A stretch of DNA of 64,000 nt, taken from positions 37,917-101,916 of the forward strand of contig JAXMCE010000013.1 of the NCBI GenBank assembly GCA_046349515.1, read 5' to 3'. Origin of the DNA: JBGPGW01 sp046349515 (GTDB lineage Bacteria; Pseudomonadota; Alphaproteobacteria; CADEGL01). Made by a program: the position numbers and the translations under genes. A model generated the notes under the pieces. It searched no databases. It was not told the DNA's origin and saw nothing but the letters and a program-made list of their open reading frames with translations. Every line of letters starts with the position of its first letter. Positions within the stretch are counted from its first letter, which is position 1. Below, piece by piece: positions 24,637 through 32,630 of this stretch.

Positions 24637-25611
24637 ATGGAAGCGGGGCGTCCCGCGCCTCACACTCCCGCGCGAGCCCATGCGCATCACGGCGCCCATG
24701 GCCACGCGCATGGTCACGCCCACGATCACGCGCATGCTCCCGCCGAATACGGCCGCGCCTTCGCCCTCGGCATCGCGCTCAATACGGCCTTCGTCGTCGT
24801 CGAGGCGGTCTTCGGCGTCCTCAGCAACTCGGTGGCCCTCCTCGCGGACGCGGGACACAATTTGAGCGACGTGCTGACGCTGGCCATCGCCTGGGTCGGC
24901 AGCTCGCTCGCCAAGCGCGCGCCGTCCGGCCGGTTCACCTATGGTTTCCGCAGCACCTCGATCCTGGCGGCCCTCTTCAACGCCGTCGTCCTCATGGTGG
25001 CGGTGGGCGGCATCGCCTGGGAGGCCGCGCGGCGCCTGGCCTCGCCCGAGCCCGTCGTCGAGACGACGGTCATCGTCGTGGCCGCGATCGGCATCGCGAT
25101 CAATGGCGCGACGGCGCTTCTCTTCGCGAAGGGGCGCGCGAGCGACATCAACATCCGCGGCGCGTTCCTCCACATGGCGGCGGACGCCGCGATCTCGGCC
25201 GGCGTCGTCGTCGCGGGGATCATTATCCTCGTCACGGGATGGCTGTGGCTCGATCCCGCGGCGAGCCTCGTCATCTCCCTCGTGATCGTCGTCGGCACCT
25301 GGGCGCTCCTGCGCGACTCCGTTGCGATGTCGCTCGACGCGGTGCCCGCCGGCATCGACCCGGCATCCGTCCGCGCCTTCCTCGACCAGGTGCCGGGCGT
25401 CGCCTCGGTGCACGATCTTCACATCTGGCCCATGAGCACGACGGAGACGGCGCTGACCGCCCATCTCGTCATGCCCGCCGGCCATCCCGCCGACGACGTG
25501 CTCGCCGAGATCGCGCACCAGCTTCACGACCGCCACGGCATCGCGCATGCGACGATCCAGGTCGAGACCGACGGCACGCTCTGCAAGCTCGCCCCCGATC
25601 ACGTCGTGTGA
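24637..25611 (+). CDS. Cation diffusion facilitator, CzcD/ZitB type
   Basis: 324 residues. His-rich N-terminus (HAHHGAHGHAHGHAHDHAHA), six hydrophobic segments, the metal-site pairs HxxxD in TM2 (DAGHNLSDVLT) and TM5 (FLHMAADAAISAG), and a cytosolic C-terminal domain (VHDLHIWPMSTTETALTAHLV). Exports Zn2+ or Co2+/Cd2+ using the proton gradient. Co-transcribed with the metal-dependent D-threonine-aldolase-like gene (3-base gap), which may have no functional meaning beyond shared transcription. Confidence 0.94.
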   Translation: MEAGRPAPHTPARAHAHHGAHGHAHGHAHDHAHAPAEYGRAFALGIALNTAFVVVEAVFGVLSNSVALLADAGHNLSDVLTLAIAWVGSSLAKRAPSGRFTYGFRSTSILAALFNAVVLMVAVGGIAWEAARRLASPEPVVETTVIVVAAIGIAINGATALLFAKGRASDINIRGAFLHMAADAAISAGVVVAGIIILVTGWLWLDPAASLVISLVIVVGTWALLRDSVAMSLDAVPAGIDPASVRAFLDQVPGVASVHDLHIWPMSTTETALTAHLVMPAGHPADDVLAEIAHQLHDRHGIAHATIQVETDGTLCKLAPDHVV

Positions 25612-25970
25612 CGGCCGGCCGCGCCGCGCCGCGCCGTGCACCTTCCCTTCGCCAGCGCACCAACAGTTAACGCGCCCCCGCCGTTAACGATGTTTCTTTA
25701 CAAATATTACCATCGAACTTTGAGAATTTCTGGTATCCCATCGACAATAACATAATTATGCGAACTTTTACTTTGTCCGATCTTGAAACAAACCTTGCCT
25801 GGTGTCATGCTTCTCTTACGCAAAGACAAGAGCCGATTTCCAGGCGCCGCGTGCCTTGCCCGCGGAAAGCCGGAAGGGAGGACAGCGGACCCGGCGCACA
25901 CGAGGCGCCTTGGCTCCGATGCAATCGGCCCCTCAACGGGACTTTGGTCACTCGCGATGAGGAGAATGAC
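25612..25970. other. 359-base AT-richer leader region of the Flp pilin
   Basis: From about 25660 the sequence turns sharply AT-rich (to ~25800). It contains an inverted repeat GTTAACG / CGTTAAC (25666-25672 and 25682-25688, 9-base loop) with TTAA half-sites. The pilin reading frame is open back to an ATG at 25758, but the pilin's own ribosome-binding site and signature begin at 25971, so this part is read as promoter and 5' leader. Confidence 0.5.
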
Positions 25971-26213
25971 ATGATCGGACAAGACGTCCTTGGACTGTTG
26001 CGGTTCCTGCGAGTTGCCCTTGAAGACCGTCGCGGCGCGACGGCCGTCGAATATGGCCTCATGGTTGCGCTGATTTCGGTGGTCATCATCGGGGCCGTGG
26101 CCACGATCGGCACCGAGCTCAACACGCTCTTCACCGACGTCGGCAACTGCCTCACCAACATATCGACCTGTTCCTCGATCGGAGCCGGCGGGGGCGGCGG
26201 CACGACGCCGTAG
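25971..26213 (+). CDS. Flp/Fap-type IVb pilin
   Basis: 80 residues. Short leader, then RRGATAVEYGLMVALISVVIIGAVATIG: the prepilin cleavage site (Gly before ATAVEY), the Glu5 position and the hydrophobic helix of Flp pilins. The C-terminus is Cys- and Gly-containing (NCLTNISTCSSIGAGGGGG). It forms tight-adherence (Tad) pili on the cell surface. No tad/cpa assembly genes are in the window, so this copy is an orphan here. GAGGAG lies just upstream of the ATG. Confidence 0.93.
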   Translation: MIGQDVLGLLRFLRVALEDRRGATAVEYGLMVALISVVIIGAVATIGTELNTLFTDVGNCLTNISTCSSIGAGGGGGTTP

Positions 26214-26360
26214 CGCGCCCGTGACCGAGAGGCATGACCGCCCCGTCATGTCCATGCGCGCCGGGCCGGCCGAGGAACGAGGGGCCGGCCTGGACGCTAC
26301 GGCCCCGTCCCCTCCTCCCGATCCGATCCCCCGCTTCCTGATCCTTGAAAGGCATCCGCC

Positions 26361-26654
26361 ATGGCCCTGTCTCTCCTGACGATGGACGCCGCCTATTACC
26401 CGCAACGCGAGAGCGTGCGCTTCTTCGCCGCCGACGGATTCGAAACGATGCTGTGCATGGTTTCGGTCGAAGCGCTGCGCGCGCATTTCGGCCTCACCAA
26501 CGGGGATTCGAGCGCGGCGATCAGGCTCGCCGAGACCTGTCGTGACAGGATCGAACAGATCGCTCGGAACAAGTATGAGGCGCGCGCCATTTGGCCGGAG
26601 CGTGCGATCGTGCTCCAGGCGAGCGATTTTACCGGCGAGGCGCGCGCGCCCTAG
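26361..26654 (+). CDS. DUF1488 family protein
   Basis: 97 residues: RESVRFFAADGFETMLCMVSVEALRAHFG followed by a helical part (SSAAIRLAETCRDRIEQIARNKYEA) and a short C-terminal strand. This matches the DUF1488 pattern of small cytosolic proteins without known function. GAAAGG upstream of the ATG. It follows the pilin after 147 bases; no functional link is evident. Confidence 0.78.
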   Translation: MALSLLTMDAAYYPQRESVRFFAADGFETMLCMVSVEALRAHFGLTNGDSSAAIRLAETCRDRIEQIARNKYEARAIWPERAIVLQASDFTGEARAP

Positions 26655-26754
26655 CGAGGTCGGCCGCCGGCTTCACGCGCCGGTCGACCGGAATTGCCCC
26701 CGCGCGGCCGCTCGACCGGAGTGGCCAGATCCGTGCGTTCAGCGTGAAGGCCCG

Positions 26755-26958
26755 CTAGGTATCGCCCATGCGCACGGGAAGGGTGCCGCTGCGCCAGCTA
26801 TGCGACGACTTGCATTTGGGGCAAATCCGCTCGCCGTGCCACGCGCTCGTGAAGGATTCCTGGCACCGAAGGCATCGGCGCTCCTTGGCCACGGTCGGAC
26901 GCGGCGCTTCCTCGAACGCTTCCTCGATCTCTTCGGGTCTTGGATTCTGTTTCGCCAC
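26755..26958 (-). CDS. Small zinc-ribbon protein
   Basis: 67 residues from GTG 26958 (GAGG five bases upstream). An acidic start (QNPRPEEIEEAFEEAPRPT) precedes RRCLRCQESFTSAWHGERICPKCKSSHSWRS, where CxxC...CxxC binds one zinc. Comparable small Cys4 proteins are widespread in alphaproteobacteria and unassigned. The upstream in-frame extension to 27006 is unlikely. Confidence 0.72.
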   Translation of the reverse strand: MAKQNPRPEEIEEAFEEAPRPTVAKERRCLRCQESFTSAWHGERICPKCKSSHSWRSGTLPVRMGDT

Positions 26959-27063
26959 AGCGCCTCGTCCTTTGGTCGTCCGAACGATCGATCCCCATCG
27001 GGGCACGACGCTCGGTCAAGTGGGGGCGCGGCTCCCCCGATGCGCGACCGATGGTTCCCGTAC

Positions 27064-27083
27064 GCGCGGGCCGCGGACCGCGC
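27064..27083 (-). terminator. Hairpin directly after the RhlE-type helicase
   Basis: GCGCGG / CCGCGC, 6-bp arms with an 8-base loop, beginning at the base after the helicase stop codon on the minus strand. No T-run. Confidence 0.35.
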
Positions 27084-28466
27084 TTAGCGGAACCGCCGGC
27101 GGCCGCGCGCCGTCGATGCGGCCTGTCCTCCGCCCCCCGCCGACACGCCTTCGAGAAACGGGATGCCCGACAGGGCATGCCCATTCCGCTCCGGTCGCGG
27201 CATGGCGCGTGCGCGCCGCTTGCGCGCACGGTGCCCTTCCCGACGCGGCTCATGGCCGGCGGCCGGCGGCGGCGCATGACGCCGCGCCCGATCGCGCGGT
27301 TCGCGATGATCGGATGAGGGGGATTCCTCCGCCGCATGCGACGCGGCCGCATGGTGGCGGACGGGAATGCGCTGACGGATGAGCCTCTCGATATCGCGGA
27401 GATAGTCCCGCTCGTCGCCGCTGCAGAAGGAGATCGCGATGCCGGTCGCGCCCGCGCGGGCCGTGCGGCCGATGCGATGGACGTACACTTCGGGCACGTT
27501 CGGCAGGTCGAAGTTGACCACATGGCTCACGTCGTCGACGTCGATGCCGCGGGCCGCGATGTCGGTCGCGACCAGCACACGCGTGCGCCCCGTGCGGAAC
27601 GCCGCGAGAGCTCGCTCGCGCTGGTTCTGGGACTTGTCGCCATGGATCGCGGCCGCGTCGATCCCGGCGCCGGCGAGTTGCCGTACGACCCGGTCGACCC
27701 CGCGCTTGGTCCGCGCGAAGACAAGGGCGCGCTCGACCGCGGGATCCGAAAGCACCTCGACGGCGAGGCCCCTCTTGCCGGGTCCGTCGACGAAGATGAC
27801 GTGCTGCGCGACCCGTTCGACGGTCGTCGCGGCGGGCGTGACCTTGACCTCGATCGGATCGCGGAGAAGGTCGTCCGCCAGCCCGGCGATCTCTCTCGGC
27901 ATCGTCGCCGAGAAGAACAGATTCTGACGCTGCCGCGGAAGGGCGCGGACGATGCGACGGATGTCGTGGATGAATCCCATGTCGAGCATCCGGTCGGCCT
28001 CGTCGAGCACGAAGGTCTCGACACCGTCGAGACGGAGCGCCCCCGTCCCCATGTGGTCGAGGAGCCGGCCCGGCGTCGCGACGAGCACGTCGAGTCCGCG
28101 TGCGAGCGCCTTCACTTGCGGGCTCTGTGCGACGCCGCCGTAGACGGCCGCGACCGAGACGTTGAGATAGCGTCCGTAGGTCCGAAAGCTTGCCTCGATC
28201 TGGCTCGCGAGTTCGCGGGTCGGGCTCAGCACGAGGACGCGGCAGGTGCGCGGTGGCGTGCGCCGGTCGGCGGCGGCGAGCTTCTCGAGGATGGGAAGGG
28301 CGAAAGCGGCGGTCTTGCCGGTGCCTGTCTGGGCAAGACCGAGCATGTCGCGGCCGCCGAGGATGTGGGGAATCGCCTGCATCTGGATCGGCGTGGGCGC
28401 GTCATAGTCGGCCGCGGCGAGCGCCTTCAAGATTGGCTCGCCAAGGCTCAAGTCGGTAAACTGCAT
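27084..28466 (-). CDS. rhlE: DEAD-box RNA helicase, RhlE-type
   Basis: 460 residues. Motifs in order: Q-motif (PTPIQMQAIPHIL), Walker A AQTGTGKT, PTRELA, TPGRLLDH, DEAD (LDEADRML), SAT (FFSATMP), then RecA2 with ARTKRGVDRV, DIAARGIDV and HRIGRTARAG. A basic, low-complexity C-terminal tail (~385-460, rich in Arg/His/Pro) probably binds RNA nonspecifically. Unwinds structured mRNA or rRNA, commonly cold-induced. ATG 28466; no clear ribosome-binding site. Diverges from csp-infA across a 426-base spacer. Confidence 0.93.
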   Translation of the reverse strand: MQFTDLSLGEPILKALAAADYDAPTPIQMQAIPHILGGRDMLGLAQTGTGKTAAFALPILEKLAAADRRTPPRTCRVLVLSPTRELASQIEASFRTYGRYLNVSVAAVYGGVAQSPQVKALARGLDVLVATPGRLLDHMGTGALRLDGVETFVLDEADRMLDMGFIHDIRRIVRALPRQRQNLFFSATMPREIAGLADDLLRDPIEVKVTPAATTVERVAQHVIFVDGPGKRGLAVEVLSDPAVERALVFARTKRGVDRVVRQLAGAGIDAAAIHGDKSQNQRERALAAFRTGRTRVLVATDIAARGIDVDDVSHVVNFDLPNVPEVYVHRIGRTARAGATGIAISFCSGDERDYLRDIERLIRQRIPVRHHAAASHAAEESPSSDHREPRDRARRHAPPPAAGHEPRREGHRARKRRARAMPRPERNGHALSGIPFLEGVSAGGGGQAASTARGRRRFR

Positions 28467-28892
28467 CAGTCGGTGTTCTTTCTGTTGGTGTCGCGCGCGA
28501 GGGCGATTCGACTCGTGTCGGGTCGCTCGGCTGCGCTGCGACAGCGCGCTGACGCCCGGCCGTTGTGGGGCTGTCGGCTGTTGGATTGGGTCAGATGGCC
28601 GGGGGCGATTTTCTTTGATGATCAAAAGTTGGAGGCCGTCACGGCCTCTTATCGCCACCTCACAACGGCATTTCTACGCGGCATATCGTTAAAAGTCAAT
28701 GTAATTGGCACGATTCCTGCGCATCCGCGCACTTGTATTCGCGACCCAACGGCACCACATCCATTCCATCGGGTCTTCTCCGAAGCGACCGCCTCGCTTC
28801 GCCGTCGTCCGGCGGCGAGCGCGCCAGTCTCCTCACCATGACGATTCGTATGGTCGGCAATGGCGCTGGCTGTGCTTTTTGCGGGCATCGCA
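28467..28892. other. 426-base divergent regulatory region between rhlE and csp
   Basis: No gene. Holds a hairpin GAGGCCG / CGGCCTC (28632-28648, 3-base loop), an AT-rich section (28605-28705) and a sigma-54-like promoter at 28705-28720. Both flanking genes would have long 5' leaders, as is usual for cold-shock transcripts. Confidence 0.6.
28705..28720 (+). promoter_or_regulatory. Sigma-54-type (-24/-12) promoter candidate for csp-infA
   Basis: TTGGCACGATTCCTGC matches the RpoN consensus TTGGCACG-N4-TTGC at every conserved position but one (CTGC for TTGC), with the obligatory GG-N10-GC spacing. Transcription would begin near 28731, giving a leader of about 160 bases before the csp ATG. Confidence 0.5.
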
Positions 28893-29099
28893 ATGCCGAC
28901 CGGAACGGTCAAGTGGTTCAACGCAGCGAAGGGTTTCGGGTTCATCGAGCCCGATGACGGCTCGACGGATATTTTCGTGCACATCGCTGCCGTCGCCCGC
29001 GCCGGGCTCAGCGCGCTCACCGAAGGGCAGCGGCTGAGCTTCGAGGTCGAGCGGGGCCAGCGGGGACGGACCGCCGCAGTCAACTTGAAAGTCGTCTGA
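28893..29099 (+). CDS. cspA: Cold-shock domain protein (CspA family)
   Basis: 68 residues. GTVKWFNAAKGFGFIEPDDG (RNP1), IFVHIAAV (RNP2) and the closing strand RTAAVNLKVV make a complete OB-fold cold-shock domain. RNA chaperone that melts mRNA secondary structure. ATG 28893 begins the domain; upstream in-frame ATGs (28860 and earlier) add hydrophobic residues not seen in Csp proteins. infA follows after 58 bases on the same strand. Confidence 0.95.
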   Translation: MPTGTVKWFNAAKGFGFIEPDDGSTDIFVHIAAVARAGLSALTEGQRLSFEVERGQRGRTAAVNLKVV

Positions 29100-29157
29100 G
29101 AATCGCACCGAACGCGCCGCGATGGCGCGAACCCCGCTTTCGAACCGGAAGGAACAG

Positions 29158-29436
29158 ATGCCAAAGGACGATCTTTTCGAAGTCGACGGCGCGGTCATGG
29201 AAGTCCTGCCCAATGCCATGTTCCGCGTCCTTCTCGACAATGGCCACCAGGTCCTCGCGCACAGCTCCGGCCGGGTCCGGCGCAACCGCATCCGCATCCT
29301 CGCCGGCGACCGGGTGACGATCGAGATGACTCCCTACGACATGACCAAAGGGCGGATCAATTTCCGCCATAAGGATCAGCGCGAACCTTCACCTCGGCGC
29401 CAGGCGCGATCATTTCACGCGAAAGGTCGCCGCTGA
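29158..29436 (+). CDS. infA: Translation initiation factor IF-1 with C-terminal basic extension
   Basis: 92 residues. DLFEVDGAVMEVLPNAMFRVLLDNGHQVLAHSSGRVRRNRIRILAGDRVTIEMTPYDMTKGRINFRHK is a full IF-1 OB fold (normally ~72 residues). About 20 extra residues (DQREPSPRRQARSFHAKGRR) follow. It occupies the ribosomal A site during initiation. AAGGAA precedes ATG 29158. Paired with csp rather than with the housekeeping context, it may be a second, stress-linked copy (inference). Confidence 0.94.
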   Translation: MPKDDLFEVDGAVMEVLPNAMFRVLLDNGHQVLAHSSGRVRRNRIRILAGDRVTIEMTPYDMTKGRINFRHKDQREPSPRRQARSFHAKGRR

Positions 29437-29491
29437 CGAAGCCCTCGTCGCGACGACGGGCGCGACGCCATCCTCACTCCGCACCCCATCC

Positions 29492-29680
29492 ATGGCACAC
29501 CACAAGTTCTCGATCGGCACGACCGTGCGACTTCGCCCCGTGAGCTTCGGCCCCTCCCCGCCGCCAGGCGAGTTCGAGATTCTGCGCCACCTTCCCCCCG
29601 AATCCGGCGACAACCAGTATCGGATCAAGAGCGCCGATGACGGCCACGAACGCGTCATCCGCGAGAGCGAAATCGGCTGA
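29492..29680 (+). CDS. Small conserved hypothetical protein
   Basis: 62 residues: HKFSIGTTVRLRPV, FEILRHLPPESGDNQYRIKS, DGHERVIRESEI. Short proteins with the 'QYRIKS...HERV..ES.' ending are common in alphaproteobacteria and have an SH3-like barrel appearance; function unknown. The ATG lies 55 bases after infA; no strong ribosome-binding site. It could be the third cistron of the csp-infA transcript. Confidence 0.72.
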   Translation: MAHHKFSIGTTVRLRPVSFGPSPPPGEFEILRHLPPESGDNQYRIKSADDGHERVIRESEIG

Positions 29681-29842
29681 TGCCGCGCGGCTGATGCGCG
29701 GGCGCTTGCACGCCCGAATCGCAGCACCGCTCCGAGGCTCCGACTCGCCGCCACCGATGCCGGTCGTGCGCGCCGCAACCCAAGACTTGCCGGGCGCGGC
29801 AGGGCGAGCGAAGTTCTCTGTTCCTGACCGAGGACAACACCC

Positions 29843-30865
29843 ATGCCGGAACACGATCCCTCGCACATCATGCAGGTGGGCATGGGCTTCTTCGCCTCGA
29901 AGACCTTGCTCTCCGCGGTGGAGTTGGGACTCTTCACCGAATTGGCCAAACGGCCGATGACCGGGGGCGAGATCGCCGCGGCGCTCGGCCTCGCGCCGCG
30001 GGCCATCCCGGATTTCCCCGATGCGCTGGTGGCGCTCAGATTCCTCGACCGCACCGGCGACGGCGCGAATGCCGTCTATGCCAACACGGCCGAGAGCGCC
30101 CATTTCCTCGACCGGACGAGCCCGGCCTATATCGGCGGAATCCTCGAGATGGCCAATGCGCGCCTCTATCCGTTCTGGGCGGATTTGAGCGAGGCGCTCA
30201 AGACCGGCCAGCCGCAGAACGAAACCAAGCATTCGGGCGAGCCCCTGTTCGCCAAGCTCTACGAAGTGCCGGAGCGCCTCGAGCAATTCATGAACGCCAT
30301 GTCCGGAATCTCGGCGGGAAACTTCAAAGCCTTCGCCGGGACGTTCGACTTTTCCGGATACAAGACGCTCTGCGACGTCGGCGGTGCGACGGGGCAGCTC
30401 TCCTGCATGGTCGCGGCGGCGAACCCGCACATGCGCTGTGTGAGTTTCGACCTGCCCAATGTCGCGCCGATCGCGACGCGCCGCATCCGCGAGGCCGGCC
30501 TCGCCGATCGCGTGACGGCCGCCGGCGGCGACTTTTTCGCGGACCCGCTGCCCAAGGCCGACGTCATCACCATGGGCATGATCCTTCACGACTGGAATCT
30601 CGAGAAGAAGAAGCTGCTCATCCGCAAAGCCTACGAGGCCCTGCCGCCGGACGGCGCCTTCGCGGTCATCGAGGCCCTCATCGACGACGCGCGGCGCGAG
30701 AACGCCTTCGGCCTGCTCATGTCGCTCAACATGCTCATCGAATTCGGCGACGCGTTCGACTATTCCGGCGCCGACTTCCGGAGCTGGTGCCGCGAGGCGG
30801 GCTTCCGCCGCTTCGAGATCATTCCCTTGAAGGGTCCGTCGAGCGCGGCCGTCGCCTACAAGTGA
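29843..30865 (+). CDS. SAM-dependent O-methyltransferase family protein
   Basis: 340 residues. Winged-helix dimerisation domain (FFASKTLLSAVELGLFTELAKRPMTGGEIAAALGL) followed by a class I methyltransferase domain: YKTLCDVGGATGQLSCMVA (SAM loop), SFDLPNVAPIA, DVITMGMILHDWNLEKKKLLI (catalytic His region). This is the acetylserotonin/caffeate OMT-like (Methyltransf_2) arrangement, which methylates hydroxyls of aromatic or polyketide compounds. The substrate is unknown. No biosynthetic cluster is adjacent. Confidence 0.9.
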   Translation: MPEHDPSHIMQVGMGFFASKTLLSAVELGLFTELAKRPMTGGEIAAALGLAPRAIPDFPDALVALRFLDRTGDGANAVYANTAESAHFLDRTSPAYIGGILEMANARLYPFWADLSEALKTGQPQNETKHSGEPLFAKLYEVPERLEQFMNAMSGISAGNFKAFAGTFDFSGYKTLCDVGGATGQLSCMVAAANPHMRCVSFDLPNVAPIATRRIREAGLADRVTAAGGDFFADPLPKADVITMGMILHDWNLEKKKLLIRKAYEALPPDGAFAVIEALIDDARRENAFGLLMSLNMLIEFGDAFDYSGADFRSWCREAGFRRFEIIPLKGPSSAAVAYK

Positions 30866-31148
30866 GCCGGCGGGCCCGGCTCCCGGCAACCAAATCGCAA
30901 TCTCGATTACCGGATCGTTACCGCCACTCGGCCGCGCCTCGCATCGAATGATCCCGGGCGGCCTCGTCCGTCGAGTCCTTAACCGGACCGAAAGCTGGCT
31001 TCGATAGAACGGGTCCCGTTGCCAATTGGCCGGGCCGGACACCGGAACTCCCGTCTGCCTGTCAAGACGCGACTCGTGCCGCGCGCGGAAGGCGCGCGGC
31101 CACAGGGCCGTCGGCGACCGCGACGCGAGAACGAGATGGAACCGTGCC

Positions 31149-32630
31149 ATGTCCGGCCCTGACGTGATTTCCCTGTCCAAGGCGGCCACCGCCGCCAGCG
31201 ACGCGCCCTCTTCTCAACCGGTGACGACGCCCGGCGGCGCGAGCCCCGAACCCCAGCCCGTTTCGGCCGTGCCTCCGGCTGCGACGACCAAGGCGGCCCT
31301 GTCCGCGCGCCACGTCCAAGCAGCCAAGCAGCGCATCGCCTCCACCATGCGCCGCGGCCTTCGCGCGCTCGCGGATTTTCACCCCATCGCCATCAAGAGC
31401 CAGTCCCTCCGCATCGCCATCGGCGTGGCCTTCCTCGCGCTCGGCGCCGCGATCTACCTGCCCCAAGCCATCTACACCACCTCGACCGAGGCCGTCGTCA
31501 ACGCACGCATCGTCACCGTGTCGGCGCCCATCGAAGGCCACGTCGTCGGCGCGCCGCCCGCCGAGGGCGCCGCCGTCAGCGCCGACGAGCCGCTCATCGC
31601 CATCGAGAACGAGACGGTCGATCGCGGCCGGCTCGAAGAGCTCCAGACCCAACGCGCGAAGGCGGAGAACGAGCTGGCCAGCCTCACGCGCCTTGCCGAA
31701 TCGCTCAATGACCAACTGACCGCGCTCAACGCTCAGATAGCGGCCTATCAGAAAGCCACCATCGCGCGTCTCGAGATCGCGCTCCGCGAAAGCAACGCGG
31801 ATGCGACGTCCTTGCGCGCGACCGCCCGCGAGGCCCAGGCCGATTTCGCCCGCAAGCGCCAGCTCCACGGCAACGGGTATGTCAGCCACGCCGTCATCGA
31901 CAAGGCCGAACAGTCCGCCGTCTCCTCGCGCGCCAATGTCGAGCGCGCGGAGATGGCGACGAAGCGCGTCTCGCAGGAGCTCGACGCGGCGCGCAAGGGC
32001 GTCTATGTCGGCCAGGATCGGAACGACGTTCCCTACTCCCAGCAGCGCGGCGACGAGTTGCGCGTTCGCCATGCCGAAGTCGAGGCGCAGCGCTCGGTCC
32101 TCGCCGCCCACCTCCACCAGCTCGACCAGCAGATCGCGGCCGAAGCGGCGCGAGTCGGCCATCTCGCCAAGGCCGAGATCCGCGCGCCCATGGAGGGCGT
32201 GGTCTGGCGCCCCCTCGTCGTCGCCGGCAGCCCCGTCGCGCGCGACGCCGAGCTCATGACGCTCATCGACTGCTCGCACCTCTACGTCACGGCGGCGCTG
32301 TCCGGACGGCGGTTCGACGACCTCCAGCACGGCACGCCCGCGACGATCCACGTCCTCAGCTCCAAGGCCGAATACAAGGGAACCGTGGTCGATGTGCGCG
32401 CCATGCAGCGCGGCGTCGGCGAGGAACGTTTCGCGGCGCCTCTCCCCGCGCTCGGCGCGCACCAGGTCCTCGCCATCATCCAGCTCGACGACGCGAGCGC
32501 GCTGGCCTCGCAGAAATACTGCAATGTCGGGCGAAAGGCGGAAGTGCGCTTCACCGATTTCTCGCCCCCCGCCGTCGCCGAGGCGGCGCGCATCGCCCCC
32601 TCCGCCCCCAGCCCCGACCATGTCCAGTGA
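31149..32630 (+). CDS. HlyD-family membrane fusion protein, polysaccharide-synthase partner
   Basis: 493 residues. A disordered Ala/Pro-rich start (1-~60) precedes one membrane helix (LRIAIGVAFLALGAAIYLP, ~98-116), then a lipoyl half-motif (VVNARIVTVSAPIEGHVVG), a long coiled coil (~165-300) and the returning barrel strands (AEIRAPMEGVVWRPLVVAGSPV). Periplasmic adaptor anchored in the inner membrane. Overlaps the glycosyltransferase start by 11 bases, so the two are a unit. The gene order and absence of bcsB/Z/C resemble rhizobial bgsB-bgsA, where an HlyD protein works with a beta-glucan synthase. Confidence 0.88.
   Translation: MSGPDVISLSKAATAASDAPSSQPVTTPGGASPEPQPVSAVPPAATTKAALSARHVQAAKQRIASTMRRGLRALADFHPIAIKSQSLRIAIGVAFLALGAAIYLPQAIYTTSTEAVVNARIVTVSAPIEGHVVGAPPAEGAAVSADEPLIAIENETVDRGRLEELQTQRAKAENELASLTRLAESLNDQLTALNAQIAAYQKATIARLEIALRESNADATSLRATAREAQADFARKRQLHGNGYVSHAVIDKAEQSAVSSRANVERAEMATKRVSQELDAARKGVYVGQDRNDVPYSQQRGDELRVRHAEVEAQRSVLAAHLHQLDQQIAAEAARVGHLAKAEIRAPMEGVVWRPLVVAGSPVARDAELMTLIDCSHLYVTAALSGRRFDDLQHGTPATIHVLSSKAEYKGTVVDVRAMQRGVGEERFAAPLPALGAHQVLAIIQLDDASALASQKYCNVGRKAEVRFTDFSPPAVAEAARIAPSAPSPDHVQ

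Noticed and set aside
25666..25688. Paired TTAA motifs read as a full CtrA site
   Set aside because: The spacing between the TTAA halves is 13 bases, not 7, so it is only an inverted repeat of half-sites.
25758..25970. N-terminal extension of the pilin frame
   Set aside because: It has no pilin features and would bury the prepilin leader; GAGGAG directly before 25971 supports the short form.
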